A stretch of DNA of 55,856 nucleotides. Origin: Clostridia bacterium. Its GTDB lineage: Bacteria; Bacillota; Clostridia; Oscillospirales; CAG-272. Shown here in pieces: positions 1 through 8,613 of the stretch. Position 1 is the first letter of the stretch; each line of letters starts with the position of its first letter. The DNA lies in contig JAFTOI010000036.1 in the NCBI GenBank assembly GCA_017463865.1, forward strand, positions 1-55,856, written 5' to 3'. The position numbers and the translations under genes were made by a program. Below the pieces are notes generated by a model, which saw only the letters and a program-made list of their open reading frames with translations, was not told where the DNA came from and ran no database searches.

Positions 1-174
1 CGGCTCTGTGACGCGCCGGTGGCGGCGTCGGACGGCGGCGAGCTGTGCGACTGGGCGGCGGCGCTGGGGGTGCCGGGGTTTGTGGTGTACTGCGGCGAGA
101 GCGGCGCGGTGTTCGATCTGTACGCGGGCGTGCGGGAGATGCTGTTCCTCGCGCCGACGCTGGCGGGGAAATAA
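1..174 (+). CDS. C-terminal fragment of an unknown protein, possibly M14 carboxypeptidase-like
   Basis: The reading frame is open from base 1 to a TAA at 172-174, so only the last 57 residues of a gene that begins upstream are present. The fragment reads as a GC-rich, real coding frame with the pattern GVPGFVVYCGESGAVFDLY near the end. That pattern loosely recalls the end of M14 zinc carboxypeptidases, where a 'PGFTIEVG' strand is followed by a helix, but no catalytic residue is inside the window, so the function is not assigned. It is followed at once by a strong hairpin terminator shared with the convergent gene at 214-786. Confidence 0.5.
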   Translation, partial: RLCDAPVAASDGGELCDWAAALGVPGFVVYCGESGAVFDLYAGVREMLFLAPTLAGK

Positions 175-178
175 AAAG

Positions 179-210
179 ACAGGGGAACCGCTTGTGCGGT
201 TCCCCTGTTT
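179..210. terminator. Bidirectional rho-independent terminator
   Basis: A perfect 13-bp stem (179-191 with 196-208) closes a TTGT loop. The A-run at 173-177 on one side and the T-rich end on the other let it serve both the truncated gene to the left and the minus-strand gene to the right. Confidence 0.85.
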
Positions 211-213
211 GGG

Positions 214-786
214 TCAGGCTAAATGACGGATAGAATCGAGCACATAGTTGAACTGCTCCATCACCTCGGAGTCGGACTGCTCGCTGACTTTGTGGAGCGC
301 CTCGATCGCCTTCAGCTTCAGCTCGTTCGTGCGGGGTGTGAGGTCGAGGTACATCCGCTCGTAGAGCTGCAGCAGCTGCTGGTTGGTCGTTTCGCGGGCT
401 TTGACGACCTCGGCGATGGCCTGGGCCTTTTCGGCGCCGCTGACGTCGCCCGGGGCTTTGGCGTCACCCATTGAGTTGAGGGCTGCGATGGCTTCGGCGA
501 TGTGGGCGTTGTCGGCCGCGATGTTCTCGATGCGGGCGAGGACGTAGTCGAGGGTCAGCTTTTTCTCGGGTGCGGGTTCTGCGGTGGGTTCGGTCTGCTC
601 GATGTATGTGTTCTGTTCGGTCATGGTTGGTTCCTCCAAATTTTCATTCGGCGGACACGCGAGGCAGATGGTATTCTCATTGATGAAGCGTGCCCGGCCG
701 TGTTTGACAAGACCTTTAGCCCGTTTGGGGTAGGTCGCTTCATATTCGTTGCCTTTTTCATCGACCACGCGGACGTTTTTGGGCAT
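214..786 (-). CDS. Hypothetical protein with a second, internal translation start
   Basis: A 190-residue protein of no known function. The chosen ATG (784-786) follows an AGGGGGAG ribosome binding site. Residues 1 to about 53 form a small basic domain with the pattern TYPKRAKGLVKHGRARF and a CLACPP motif; I recall similar N-termini in uncharacterised Oscillospirales proteins. The rest (about 55-190) is predicted helical and acidic to mixed in charge. A second in-frame ATG at 622-624 is preceded by GGAGG with good spacing and would give a 136-residue form lacking the basic domain. Both starts look usable. A TTGACA/TATACT promoter lies at 859-888. Confidence 0.7.
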   Translation of the reverse strand: MPKNVRVVDEKGNEYEATYPKRAKGLVKHGRARFINENTICLACPPNENLEEPTMTEQNTYIEQTEPTAEPAPEKKLTLDYVLARIENIAADNAHIAEAIAALNSMGDAKAPGDVSGAEKAQAIAEVVKARETTNQQLLQLYERMYLDLTPRTNELKLKAIEALHKVSEQSDSEVMEQFNYVLDSIRHLA

Positions 787-858
787 GGGTGTCTCCCCCT
801 CGTGTGATCTGGCGGCGTGCGTTTTTTGTGATGGGTGGCTTCCCCGGCCGCTGGGTTT

Positions 859-888
859 AGTATAGCATACTGTGGGGCCAGGTGTCAA
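859..888 (-). promoter_or_regulatory. SigA-type promoter for the 214-786 gene
   Basis: On the minus strand, TTGACA (883-888) and TATACT (859-864) are 18 bases apart, with a TG just before the -10 box (TATGC then TATACT). Confidence 0.75.
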
Positions 889-910
889 GGGATTTTTCGG
901 TTTTCGTGGG

Positions 911-997
911 ACTTTTCGCCCTCCCGGGCGAGGAGGGGGCGAGGACCATCTCAGACGCCGAAGTTCCGCGCCCCCTCCACCCCCACTCTCCTTGGCT
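911..997 (+). repeat. Two-hairpin dispersed repeat, copy A
   Basis: The copy has a small hairpin (CGCCC-TCCC-GGGCG, 917-930), then a longer stem (933-941 with 969-977, extended by GGA/TCC) around a conserved loop reading CCATCTCAGACGCCGAAG, then a tail CCCACTCTCCTTGGCT. Loop, tail and the leading CTTTTCG are shared with copies at 8614-8699 and 8781-8862, while the stem bases differ yet remain paired. It is intergenic, between the promoters of divergent genes. Confidence 0.8.
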
Positions 998-1035
998 AAC
1001 GGCGGATGTCAAGCCAAATTTTCCGCAAATAGCGA

Positions 1036-1064
1036 TTGCTTTCCTTTTGGTTTTGTGGTATACT
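1036..1064 (+). promoter_or_regulatory. SigA promoter of the DUF951-yfhO-ruvAB operon
   Basis: TTGCTT (1036-1041) and TATACT (1059-1064) are 17 bases apart. No other convincing promoter or terminator lies before 6193, so this one may drive all five genes. Confidence 0.75.
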
Positions 1065-1096
1065 ATAGGGAGATATACCCAAAAGGAGGAGATCGT

Positions 1097-1324
1097 ATGG
1101 AAATTCCGCGTCTGCGGCCGGGTGATGTACTGGAGCTGAAGAAGCCGCATCCCTGCGGGACGAAGCAGTTCCGCGTCGTGCGGGTGGGCAGCGAGGTTCG
1201 CATCGTCTGCTGTGCCTGCGGGCGGGATCTGGTGCTCGACCGTCCCAAGCTGGAGCGGGCCATCAGAAAGATCATCCCCGCCGAGGAAAATGCCAAAACT
1301 GAGGAAAGGAACGATACCCCATGA
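1097..1324 (+). CDS. DUF951 family small protein
   Basis: A 75-residue protein matching the DUF951 family: an N-terminal PGDVLELKKPHPCG stretch, then FRVVRVGSEVRIVC and a CCACGRDLVLDR segment. The cysteines around CxxC suggest a small metal-binding fold. Family function is unknown; it is widespread in Firmicutes, often near ribosomal or chromosome-maintenance genes. It is slightly longer than the usual 60-70 residues because of an acidic C-terminal tail. The start follows AAAGGAGGAGATCGT. Its stop overlaps the yfhO start by four bases (ATGA), which indicates translational coupling. Confidence 0.85.
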   Translation: MEIPRLRPGDVLELKKPHPCGTKQFRVVRVGSEVRIVCCACGRDLVLDRPKLERAIRKIIPAEENAKTEERNDTP

Positions 1325-4140
1325 CCAACGATAAACTGCTCGACAAGGCCGCGCCGCCCGAGAAGAAGCGCTTCTCCCTGCGCGACGCCTGGCGCAACAA
1401 CGACTACATGTATCTGACCCTCGCCTTCTTTATCCCCTTCGCCATCATGTATATGATCTACCTCGCGATGGAGATCCACCCCTTCGGCGACGGGTCGGTG
1501 CTGGTGCTTGACCTCAACGGGCAATACGTCTACTTCTTTGAGGCACTGCGCAACTTCGTCTACGGCGATGCCGATCTGCTCTACTCGTTCGCACGTTCAC
1601 TCGGCGGTGAGTTCATGGGCATTTACGCCTACTACATCGCCTCGCCTTTCTCCTACCTCGTCGCTCTCTTCCCGCAGGAGCGGATCCTTGAGGCGCTGCT
1701 CTGCATCTTCCTCTTGAAGACCGGCTGCTGCGGCTTCTCGTTCGGCTACTACCTCCACCGCACGTCGGCCAAGCTGAACAAGACCGCCATCGTCACCTTC
1801 TCGATCCTCTACGCCCTCTCGGCCTACGCTGTTGTGCAGCAGCACAACACCATGTGGATCGACGCGCTGATCTGGCTGCCGATGATTACGCTCGGCATCG
1901 AGCAGCTGATCAAATTCGGCCGCTTCAAGCTGTTTGTCGTGTCGCTGGCGCTGACGGTGCTGAGCAACTTCTATATCGGCTACATGTGCTGCATCTACGT
2001 TGCGATCTACTTCTTCTACTATTACTACGCCAACAACGAGGATGACCGCAACAATCCCTGCGGCGAGAACCGTCATTTCGTCAAGTCGCTCGGCCGCGTC
2101 GGCGCTTTCTCGGCGCTGGCGCTGGGCATCGCGATGGTCATCATCCTGACCGCCTACTATGCGCTGACCTTCGGCAAGACCACCTTCTCAAATCCGACCT
2201 ACTCCCTCTCGCAGCAGTTCGATTTCTTTGACCTGCTGACCAAGTTCTTCCCCGGCTCCTACGACACCGTCCGCCCCGAGGGCCTGCCCTTCGTCTACTG
2301 CGGTCTGCTGACCCTTATCCTTGTGCCCCTTTACTTCATGAGCCGCCGCTTCACGGTGCGCGAGAAAGTCATGGCCGGCGTGGTCATCGCCATCTTCATC
2401 ATCAGCTTCAACGCCTCGACCATTGACCTGGTCTGGCACGGCTTCCAGCGCCCCAACTGGCTCAACTACCGCTACAGCTTCATGCTCTGCTTCTTCCTGC
2501 TGGTGCTGGCCTACCGCGCGTATCTGCACATGGAGGACAACGCCCCCCGAACCATTGTGGCCATCGTCGCTTTTCTCGCCCTCTTCGTTGTCATCGCGCA
2601 GAAGCTGGGGGTCGAGAATATGTCCGACTTTGAGTCGATCTGGTTCTCGCTCTTCTGCCTCGGGCTGTATCTTGTTGTGCTCTGCATGTCGCTCAAATCG
2701 GACTATAAAGAAAACACGGCGCTGATCCTGACCATTCTCGTCTGTCTGGAGGTCTTCTGTGCCGGTCTGACCAACGTCGTCGCGCTGGACGATGACGTCT
2801 ACTACTCCAAGTACAGCTCCTATGTCGACTACATGGCCAAGATGCGGCCCATCGTCGAGACGGTGCAGGAGAACGACACCTCGTTCTACCGCATGGAGAA
2901 GACCGAGCACCGCAAGACCAACGATAACATGGCGCTGAACATCCGCGGCTTGTCCAACTCGACCTCGACGCTCAACGCTGAGACCATCCAGTTTCTGGCG
3001 CGCATGGGCTACTCCTCCCGTTCGCACTGGACAAAATATCTGGGCGGCACGCCGGTCAACGACTCTCTGCTCGGCCTGAAGTATATCATCGCGGCTGAGG
3101 ATCTCTCCGACTATTACACCGCCGCCTACACCGAGGGCGACTACACGGCCTACCTCAATCCCTACGCGCTCTCTCTTGCCTATGCCGTCGACAGCGGGAT
3201 CGGCGAGCTTGACTTTGAAGATTACGCCAATCCTTTCGAGCGGCTCAATGATCTCGTCGGCACCATACTGGGCGAGGAGACGACCCTGTTCACCCCCATT
3301 GAGAAGGGGGCGAGCGACAGCGACAACTGCGATGTTTCCTACATCGCGGGCCACGTCAAGTATCTGCCCTCGAATGCAAATAAAGAAGCCAACGTCTACT
3401 ACACCTTCACCGCCCCCTCTGATGATGAGGTCTACTTCTACCTGCCCAGTGAGTATCCCCGTGAGGTCGGCCTGAAGGTCAACGGCACCAGCTTCGACGG
3501 CTTCTACGGCAATGAGACCTCCCGCATCGTGTCGCTGGGCAAGTTTGAGCCGGGTGAGCAGGTGCGGGTCACGCTGACCATCAAGCAGGATGACCTGTAT
3601 GTGCTTGACAAGGGCACCTTCTTCTACTCCATCGACATGGACGCGCTCGCCGACGCATTCGGGCGTCTGGCCGAGGGCAACTACCACATCGACGCCGAGT
3701 ATGAGGAATCCCACTTCACCGGCACCATCACCACCACCGCCGAGCGCTCGACGGTGCAGACGACCATCCCCTACGACGAAGGCTGGGAGATCTATGTGGA
3801 CGGCGAGCGGGTCGAGATCTACAAGACCCTCGACGCCCTCATCGCCTTCGAAACCGAGCCCGGCACGCACACCCTTGAGCTGAAATATGCCCCCAAGGCC
3901 TTCACCTACGGCATGACCTGCACCATCATCTCAACCATTCTCTTCATTATCCTCTGCATCCTCGAGCCCCACTGGCGCAAGCGGCACCCCATGGTGCCGG
4001 TCAGCGCGGGCAAAGCAGCCGGGGATGAACAGCTCACCCTCGAGCAGATCGCGGCCGAGCTGAACGCCGTCTCGCCGCCCATCAATCCGCTGCCCGGGGA
4101 AGCCCCCGACACAACCGAACCCGACCAACCGAAGGAGTAA
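1321..4140 (+). CDS. yfhO: YfhO family membrane protein (putative GT-C glycosyltransferase)
   Basis: A 939-residue polytopic membrane protein. Residues about 30-490 hold many hydrophobic segments in the GT-C arrangement, including a first-loop DLNGQYVYFFEALRN region typical of YfhO. A large extracytoplasmic domain (about 490-880) follows, then a last membrane segment (about 885-905) and a proline-rich cytoplasmic tail. Known relatives transfer sugars from lipid carriers, for example onto lipoteichoic acid; the substrate here cannot be told. It is second in an operon, coupled to DUF951 by ATGA overlap, and carries the ruvA ribosome binding site (AAGGAG) inside its last codons. Confidence 0.85.
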   Translation: MTNDKLLDKAAPPEKKRFSLRDAWRNNDYMYLTLAFFIPFAIMYMIYLAMEIHPFGDGSVLVLDLNGQYVYFFEALRNFVYGDADLLYSFARSLGGEFMGIYAYYIASPFSYLVALFPQERILEALLCIFLLKTGCCGFSFGYYLHRTSAKLNKTAIVTFSILYALSAYAVVQQHNTMWIDALIWLPMITLGIEQLIKFGRFKLFVVSLALTVLSNFYIGYMCCIYVAIYFFYYYYANNEDDRNNPCGENRHFVKSLGRVGAFSALALGIAMVIILTAYYALTFGKTTFSNPTYSLSQQFDFFDLLTKFFPGSYDTVRPEGLPFVYCGLLTLILVPLYFMSRRFTVREKVMAGVVIAIFIISFNASTIDLVWHGFQRPNWLNYRYSFMLCFFLLVLAYRAYLHMEDNAPRTIVAIVAFLALFVVIAQKLGVENMSDFESIWFSLFCLGLYLVVLCMSLKSDYKENTALILTILVCLEVFCAGLTNVVALDDDVYYSKYSSYVDYMAKMRPIVETVQENDTSFYRMEKTEHRKTNDNMALNIRGLSNSTSTLNAETIQFLARMGYSSRSHWTKYLGGTPVNDSLLGLKYIIAAEDLSDYYTAAYTEGDYTAYLNPYALSLAYAVDSGIGELDFEDYANPFERLNDLVGTILGEETTLFTPIEKGASDSDNCDVSYIAGHVKYLPSNANKEANVYYTFTAPSDDEVYFYLPSEYPREVGLKVNGTSFDGFYGNETSRIVSLGKFEPGEQVRVTLTIKQDDLYVLDKGTFFYSIDMDALADAFGRLAEGNYHIDAEYEESHFTGTITTTAERSTVQTTIPYDEGWEIYVDGERVEIYKTLDALIAFETEPGTHTLELKYAPKAFTYGMTCTIISTILFIILCILEPHWRKRHPMVPVSAGKAAGDEQLTLEQIAAELNAVSPPINPLPGEAPDTTEPDQPKE

Positions 4141-4142
4141 CC

Positions 4143-4760
4143 ATGTTCTACTATATCTCAGGCGGCCTCGCCCTGCTCGAGCCGAACTGCGCCGTCATCG
4201 ACGCCGGCGGCGTCGGCTACCGTATGACCATCAGCCAGACCACCTACGCCGCCCTGCCCCGCCCGGCGCAGCCGATGCCGCAGGCCAAGCTGTTTACCTA
4301 TCTCGCCGTCCGCGAGGACGCGGTCGACCTGTTCGGCTTTGCCACCGCTGAGGAGCTGTCGGCCTTCAAGCTGCTCATCTCGGTCTCGGGCGTCGGCCCG
4401 AAGGCTGCCATCTCGATCCTGTCGCTGCTGACGCCGGAAAAGTTCGCGCTGGCGGTGTGCAGTGAGGACACCAAGGCCCTCTCCAAGGCCGCCGGCGTCG
4501 GTGCGAAGACAGCGGCGCGCATTGTGCTCGAGCTGAAGGACAAGCTCCTGCGCGAGGCAAAGGAGGACAACACCACCGCCGCGGCGCTCGAGACCATCAA
4601 GCCCGGTGCGTCGACCAACCGCCTCACCGAGGCGCAGGAGGCGCTGATCGTGCTCGGCTACACCCGCGGCGAGGCGCTGACCGCCCTGCGCGCCATCGAC
4701 ACCGCGAACATGGAGCTGGAGGATATCATCCGCGCCGCGCTGAAGAAGCTGATGAAGTAA
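4143..4760 (+). CDS. ruvA: Holliday junction branch migration protein RuvA
   Basis: RuvA binds four-way DNA junctions as a tetramer and loads RuvB for branch migration in recombinational repair. The 205 residues have the family length and order: an N-terminal OB fold (MFYYISGGLALLEPNCAVID, then GVGYRM), two helix-hairpin-helix motifs (VSGVGPKAA and AAGVGAKTA) and a C-terminal domain with LGYTRGEALTAL that contacts RuvB. The start lies two bases after the yfhO stop. ruvB follows 18 bases downstream, the normal bacterial order. Confidence 0.96.
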   Translation: MFYYISGGLALLEPNCAVIDAGGVGYRMTISQTTYAALPRPAQPMPQAKLFTYLAVREDAVDLFGFATAEELSAFKLLISVSGVGPKAAISILSLLTPEKFALAVCSEDTKALSKAAGVGAKTAARIVLELKDKLLREAKEDNTTAAALETIKPGASTNRLTEAQEALIVLGYTRGEALTALRAIDTANMELEDIIRAALKKLMK

Positions 4761-4778
4761 TACAAATCCGGAGGAAAC

Positions 4779-5855
4779 ATGAACGAAACCGAATTTGATT
4801 TTGAAAACCGCATCATTTCCACCGAATATCACGCCTCCGACGCCGAGGTCGAGCTGTCGCTGCGGCCGCGGTCGCTGGACGAGTACATCGGGCAGTCGAA
4901 GGCGAAGGAAAATCTGAAGATCTATATCGACGCCGCCCGCATGCGCGGGGAGTCGCTCGATCATGTCCTGCTCTATGGCCCGCCGGGACTGGGCAAGACG
5001 ACGCTGTCGAACATCATCGCGGCGGAGATGGGGGTCAACATCCACATCACCTCCGGCCCCTCCATTGAGAAAAAAGGCGACCTTGCGGCACTGCTGACCA
5101 ACCTCAGCGAGGGCGATGTTCTCTTCATCGACGAGATCCACCGCATGTCCCGCTCGATTGAGGAGATCCTCTACCCCGCCATGGAGGACTATGTTCTCGA
5201 CCTTATTCTCGGCAACGGCCCGTCGGCGCGGAGCATCCGCATTGATCTGCCCCGCTTCACCCTCATCGGCGCGACCACCCGTGCCGGGCAGCTGACCACG
5301 CCGCTGCGCGACCGCTTCGGCGTCCTGCTCAAGCTGGAGCTGTACACCGTCGACGAGCTGGCCACCATCGTCCGGCGCAGTGCGGGTATTCTCGGCATGA
5401 CCATCACCGAGGACGGCGCGAAGGAGCTTGCCTCCCGCTCGCGCGGCACCCCGCGTATCGCCAACCGCCTGCTCAAGCGCGTGCGCGACTTCGCGCAGGT
5501 CGCCGGCAAGGAAGAGATCGATCAGGAGATCACCGCCTATGCGCTGGGCAAGCTGGAGATCGACGAGCTGGGGCTGGATAACATCGACCGGCGGATGCTC
5601 GAGACCATTATCAAGTTCTACAACGGCGGCCCGGTGGGGCTTGAGACGCTCGCCGCGACGGTGGGCGAGGAGGCCATCACCCTCGAGGATGTGTACGAGC
5701 CGTACCTGATGCAGATCGGATTTCTGAGCCGCACCCCGCGCGGGCGGTGCGTGACGGCGCCGGCGTATCATCATCTCGGTCTGCCCGCACCCACACCGAC
5801 ACAGGCCGCACCGACGCCCGGTGAGCAGCTAGCACTGTTCGGGGATGAGGAATGA
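4779..5855 (+). CDS. ruvB: Holliday junction branch migration DNA helicase RuvB
   Basis: The AAA+ motor (EC 3.6.4.12) that pumps DNA through RuvA-bound junctions. It shows Walker A ([10 protein letters not shown]), Walker B (LFIDEIHRM), sensor 1 (GATTRAG) and the arginine-finger region, and ends in a winged-helix domain. At 358 residues it is longer than the typical 330-345 because of a proline/alanine-rich C-terminal tail ending in [14 protein letters not shown] closely matches the sliding-clamp binding consensus QL(S/D)LF. Start follows CCGGAGGAAAC. The stop overlaps the next small gene. Confidence 0.96.
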   Translation: MNETEFDFENRIISTEYHASDAEVELSLRPRSLDEYIGQSKAKENLKIYIDAARMRGESLDHVLLYGPPGLGKTTLSNIIAAEMGVNIHITSGPSIEKKGDLAALLTNLSEGDVLFIDEIHRMSRSIEEILYPAMEDYVLDLILGNGPSARSIRIDLPRFTLIGATTRAGQLTTPLRDRFGVLLKLELYTVDELATIVRRSAGILGMTITEDGAKELASRSRGTPRIANRLLKRVRDFAQVAGKEEIDQEITAYALGKLEIDELGLDNIDRRMLETIIKFYNGGPVGLETLAATVGEEAITLEDVYEPYLMQIGFLSRTPRGRCVTAPAYHHLGLPAPTPTQAAPTPGEQLALFGDEE

Positions 5856-6193
5856 TGAGCATTTGGAAAAAGCATAAGAACGCCTTCATCGGCATCGCGT
5901 TTTTTGTACTGCTCTTGGCGCTGCTCATATGTCTTTTCGCCGATGTCTGGCACATTGATTCGCCCGATGGAAAATATCGTGTATTCGGCTATCTGATAGA
6001 CCAAGGCGGTTGGGGATATTCCGGCCGCTTCTATCTGAAAGGGAATCGACCATTTGCCAAATGGTATTTGCTTGGTTATGGCCCATGCATCTGTGAATGG
6101 CTGACAAATGATTCCTTTTCCATTTACGAGTATATGGAAGATACCAATCAATACGGAGAAACTGTATACGATGTAAAAGATTTTGTCCAGTGA
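5852..6193 (+). CDS. Hypothetical single-pass membrane protein
   Basis: A 113-residue protein with a basic N-terminus ([10 protein letters not shown]), one hydrophobic segment at about residues 11-32 and an extracytoplasmic domain rich in Tyr, Trp and Gly ([20 protein letters not shown]). I do not recognise a family. It starts inside the ruvB stop (ATGATGA; the second ATG at 5855 is also possible) and so appears co-translated with ruvB, but its base composition is much more AT-rich than ruvAB. That suggests a later insertion behind the operon. A clear terminator follows at 6197. Confidence 0.6.
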   Translation: MMSIWKKHKNAFIGIAFFVLLLALLICLFADVWHIDSPDGKYRVFGYLIDQGGWGYSGRFYLKGNRPFAKWYLLGYGPCICEWLTNDSFSIYEYMEDTNQYGETVYDVKDFVQ

Positions 6194-6196
6194 GAC

Positions 6197-6232
6197 ATGC
6201 GCAAACCTGACAAGGTTTGCGCATTTCCTTTT
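6197..6232 (+). terminator. Rho-independent terminator of the ruvAB operon
   Basis: A 12-bp perfect stem (6197-6208 with 6213-6224), loop GACA, followed by TTCCTTTT. Confidence 0.85.
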
Positions 6233-6268
6233 CCCACCGCGGCATTTTCGCAAAATTCCCGCCACATC

Positions 6269-6297
6269 TTGCAATTGCTGCGCAGATATGCTACAAT
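6269..6297 (+). promoter_or_regulatory. Promoter of the FAD oxidoreductase gene
   Basis: TTGCAA (6269-6274) and TACAAT (6292-6297) are 17 bases apart, with an extended -10 TG at 6289-6290. Confidence 0.75.
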
Positions 6298-6331
6298 AGA
6301 GCCAACAAAATCCATCACAGGAGGCACACCC

Positions 6332-7621
6332 ATGCGAACTTACACCACTTCCCTCCCCCTCCTCGGCAGCTACGACGTTGCCGTCATCGGCGGCGGTCCG
6401 GCCGGTGTCTGTGCGGCCATTGCAGCGGCGCGCGGCGGTGCGAAGGTCGCGCTGGCTGAGCGAACCGGTATGCTGGGCGGCATGGCCACGGCGGGGCTGG
6501 TCGGTCCTTTCATGACCTGCTACGACCGCGACGGCAAGTTCCCGGTCGTCGGCGGCATCTTTGACGAGATCGTCGACCGCACGGTCGCCGCCGGCGGCGC
6601 GCTGCACCCGGCGGGCATTCCGGACACGTCGAAGTATTCGTCCCACATTACCAAATACCACAACCACACTACCCCCTTCGACTCGGCTATCCTGCAGACC
6701 GTTCTCGATGACATGGTGCTGGAGGCCGGGATTGAGCTCTTCCTCTACACCCAATTCGTCGACTGCCAGTGCGAGGGCGAGACCATCACCGCCGCCGTTG
6801 TTGCCACGCCGGGTGGGCTGGCCGCCATCGAGGCAAAGCAGTTTATCGACTGCTCGGGCAACGCGGATGTGGCAGAAAAGGCCGGCGTGCCGACCTGGAT
6901 CGGGCACGAGGAATCGGGCGTTCCCCAGCCGGCAACGCTCTTCTTCGAGATCGACAACATCGACGACGAAAAGTACCTCTGCCGCGGCGGGCACAAGGCT
7001 TATCTGAAACCCGAGGCGGGCTGCTATAAGGTCAACGATCAGCGCGTGTTCGGCGTCATCGCCTCTGACGTGCGCAGTGTCACCGCCGGCCACATCGAGG
7101 GCCGCAAGAAGGCCATCGAAACCTTTACCGATATGCGCGCCACCATGCCCGGCTTCGAGAACGCCCGCATGACGCAGGTCGCGTCGGTGCTGGGCATCCG
7201 CGAGGGACGGCACATCAAGGGGCGCTACATGCTGACCGTCAAGGACGTCTGCGAGAATCCTTACTTTGCCGATGCCATCATGACCTTCGGCTACGGCATG
7301 GACGTCCACAGCCGCGACGGCAAGATGAAGGGCGGCTTCCACGGGGAGAGCGCCGACTGGTACACCATCCCCTTCCGCTGCCTGGTGCCGCTGGGGTGCG
7401 GCAATCTGCTGGTGGCCGGCAAGACCATCTGCGCCGAGTCGCAGGCGGCCGGCTCCTTCCGCGTCATGCCGGGCTGCATGGCACTGGGCGAGGCCGCCGG
7501 CACGGCGGCGGCGATATCGCTCCGGCTCGGCTGTCAGCCGGGCGATGTTCCGATCACCGACCTGCAGGAAACGCTCAAGGCGAACGGCGCGATCATTCTC
7601 GATCCGCGCGAGCAGGGGTAA
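6332..7621 (+). CDS. FAD-dependent oxidoreductase (FAD_oxidored family)
   Basis: A 429-residue flavoprotein. The N-terminal Rossmann motif (VAVIGGGPAGVCAAIAAARGG) with the following GGMATAGLVGPFM segment places it in the PF12831-type FAD oxidoreductases. A second FAD contact region near residues 380-410 (GKTICAESQAAGSFRVMPGC, then GEAAGTAAAI) is also intact. Members act on unknown small molecules, often sugars or heterocycles; the substrate cannot be inferred. The start is set by AGGAGGCACACCC before ATG. It stands alone between its own promoter and terminator; the next gene encodes a GntR regulator, a possible but unproven partner. Confidence 0.8.
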   Translation: MRTYTTSLPLLGSYDVAVIGGGPAGVCAAIAAARGGAKVALAERTGMLGGMATAGLVGPFMTCYDRDGKFPVVGGIFDEIVDRTVAAGGALHPAGIPDTSKYSSHITKYHNHTTPFDSAILQTVLDDMVLEAGIELFLYTQFVDCQCEGETITAAVVATPGGLAAIEAKQFIDCSGNADVAEKAGVPTWIGHEESGVPQPATLFFEIDNIDDEKYLCRGGHKAYLKPEAGCYKVNDQRVFGVIASDVRSVTAGHIEGRKKAIETFTDMRATMPGFENARMTQVASVLGIREGRHIKGRYMLTVKDVCENPYFADAIMTFGYGMDVHSRDGKMKGGFHGESADWYTIPFRCLVPLGCGNLLVAGKTICAESQAAGSFRVMPGCMALGEAAGTAAAISLRLGCQPGDVPITDLQETLKANGAIILDPREQG

Positions 7622-7646
7622 ACTGAACACAGCTTAAGGAAACCAG

Positions 7647-7690
7647 AAAAGTCTGTCATTCTGCGCAGTGAAGCATGACAGACTTTTTTC
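7647..7690 (+). terminator. Rho-independent terminator after the FAD oxidoreductase
   Basis: The stem AAAAGTCTGTCAT pairs with ATGACAGACTTTT across a 15-base loop, followed by a T-run. Confidence 0.8.
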
Positions 7691-7751
7691 GTTTGCCTGC
7701 CCGCTTCAAACGTATCGAAAATTTCGCACAAAGATATCTTTTTTCCCCCTC

Positions 7752-7780
7752 TTGACACCATGACGGGATTATGTTATACT
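7752..7780 (+). promoter_or_regulatory. Near-consensus SigA promoter of the GntR gene
   Basis: TTGACA (7752-7757) and TATACT (7775-7780) are 17 bases apart. Confidence 0.85.
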
Positions 7781-7813
7781 AATAAAAATGACGTTTGAAA
7801 AGGAGTTTCCGCC

Positions 7814-8536
7814 ATGAAAAAATCCACCGCCGCATACCTCGTTGTTTACGAAGCGATCAAGGCCCGCATCATTGACGAGTCGTACCCGGTCGACAGCTTG
7901 CTCCCGCCCGAGCCGGTGCTTGAAAAGCTGTTCGGCGTCAGCCGCACGACAGTGCGCCGCGCGGTGGAGATGCTCTCCCGGGAGGGTTATGTCAACGCCA
8001 AGCAGGGCATCGGCACGGTGGTGCTCGACTACAAGACGATGCAGAACCTCAACACCATCTCCTCCTTCACCGAGACGCTGAGCCAGAGCGGGCACGACGT
8101 CTCCCTGCGTGCCATCGACATCGGCATCCGCAACGCCGCCGACGAGCCCGACATGGCCACCCTGTTCAGCCTCAGCGACGACGCGCGCCTCGCGCGCATC
8201 ATGCGCGTCGCCTGCACCGACGGCACGCCCATCGCCATCATCCGCAACTATCTCCCCTACGAGATGGTCAACGGCATCGAGGGCTACGCCTCGAAGATCC
8301 AGTCGCTCTATGCCCTTTTGCGCGAGCAGTATTTCATCAACATCGAGATGGCCCGCGACCGCATCACCGCCCGCGCTGCCGACGCCGCCGAGGCTGTGCA
8401 GCTCGACGTCCCGGTCGGGTTCCCGCTGCTCTGCGTCAAGCGCATCGCCTATGTGCGCAACAAGCCCGCCTGCTGCGATATCCTCGCGATCCGGAGCGAT
8501 ATGTATGGGTATAATGTAAGCTTGTACGAGAGTTGA
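7814..8536 (+). CDS. GntR family transcriptional regulator (HutC/UTRA type)
   Basis: A 240-residue DNA-binding regulator. Residues 1-75 form the GntR winged helix, with VYEAIKARIIDESYPVDSLLPPE and the recognition helix FGVSRTTVRRAVEMLSREGYV. Residues about 85-238 match a UTRA effector domain (SFTETLSQSGHDVS near its start, MRVACTDGTPIAIIRNYLP in the middle). HutC-type members sense sugars, amino sugars or histidine-pathway compounds. Start follows AAAAGGAGTTTCCGCC. No palindromic operator was obvious at its own promoter. Its nearest neighbour is the FAD oxidoreductase, which could be its target. Confidence 0.88.
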   Translation: MKKSTAAYLVVYEAIKARIIDESYPVDSLLPPEPVLEKLFGVSRTTVRRAVEMLSREGYVNAKQGIGTVVLDYKTMQNLNTISSFTETLSQSGHDVSLRAIDIGIRNAADEPDMATLFSLSDDARLARIMRVACTDGTPIAIIRNYLPYEMVNGIEGYASKIQSLYALLREQYFINIEMARDRITARAADAAEAVQLDVPVGFPLLCVKRIAYVRNKPACCDILAIRSDMYGYNVSLYES

Positions 8537-8613
8537 TCGAGTGAAAAAGGAGGAGCATTGCTCCCAATGTCATGAACTTAAGAAATTCACCATAACAATT
8601 CTGCTGTGCGAGG

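Noticed and set aside
872-1150. Open frames on both strands around 0.9-1.1 kb upstream of DUF951
   Set aside because: They run through repeat copy A and the promoter; the true start of DUF951 at 1097 has an excellent ribosome binding site.
2188-3870. Long minus-strand open frame of 560 codons antisense to yfhO
   Set aside because: It lies opposite a clear yfhO gene and has a low-complexity Gly/Val/Asp-rich translation typical of GC-rich antisense frames, with no ribosome binding site.
4158-7630. Two long minus-strand open frames of 538 and 619 codons opposite ruvAB and the FAD oxidoreductase
   Set aside because: Both mirror well-recognised genes; translations are Arg/Gly/Asp-rich shadows without homology.
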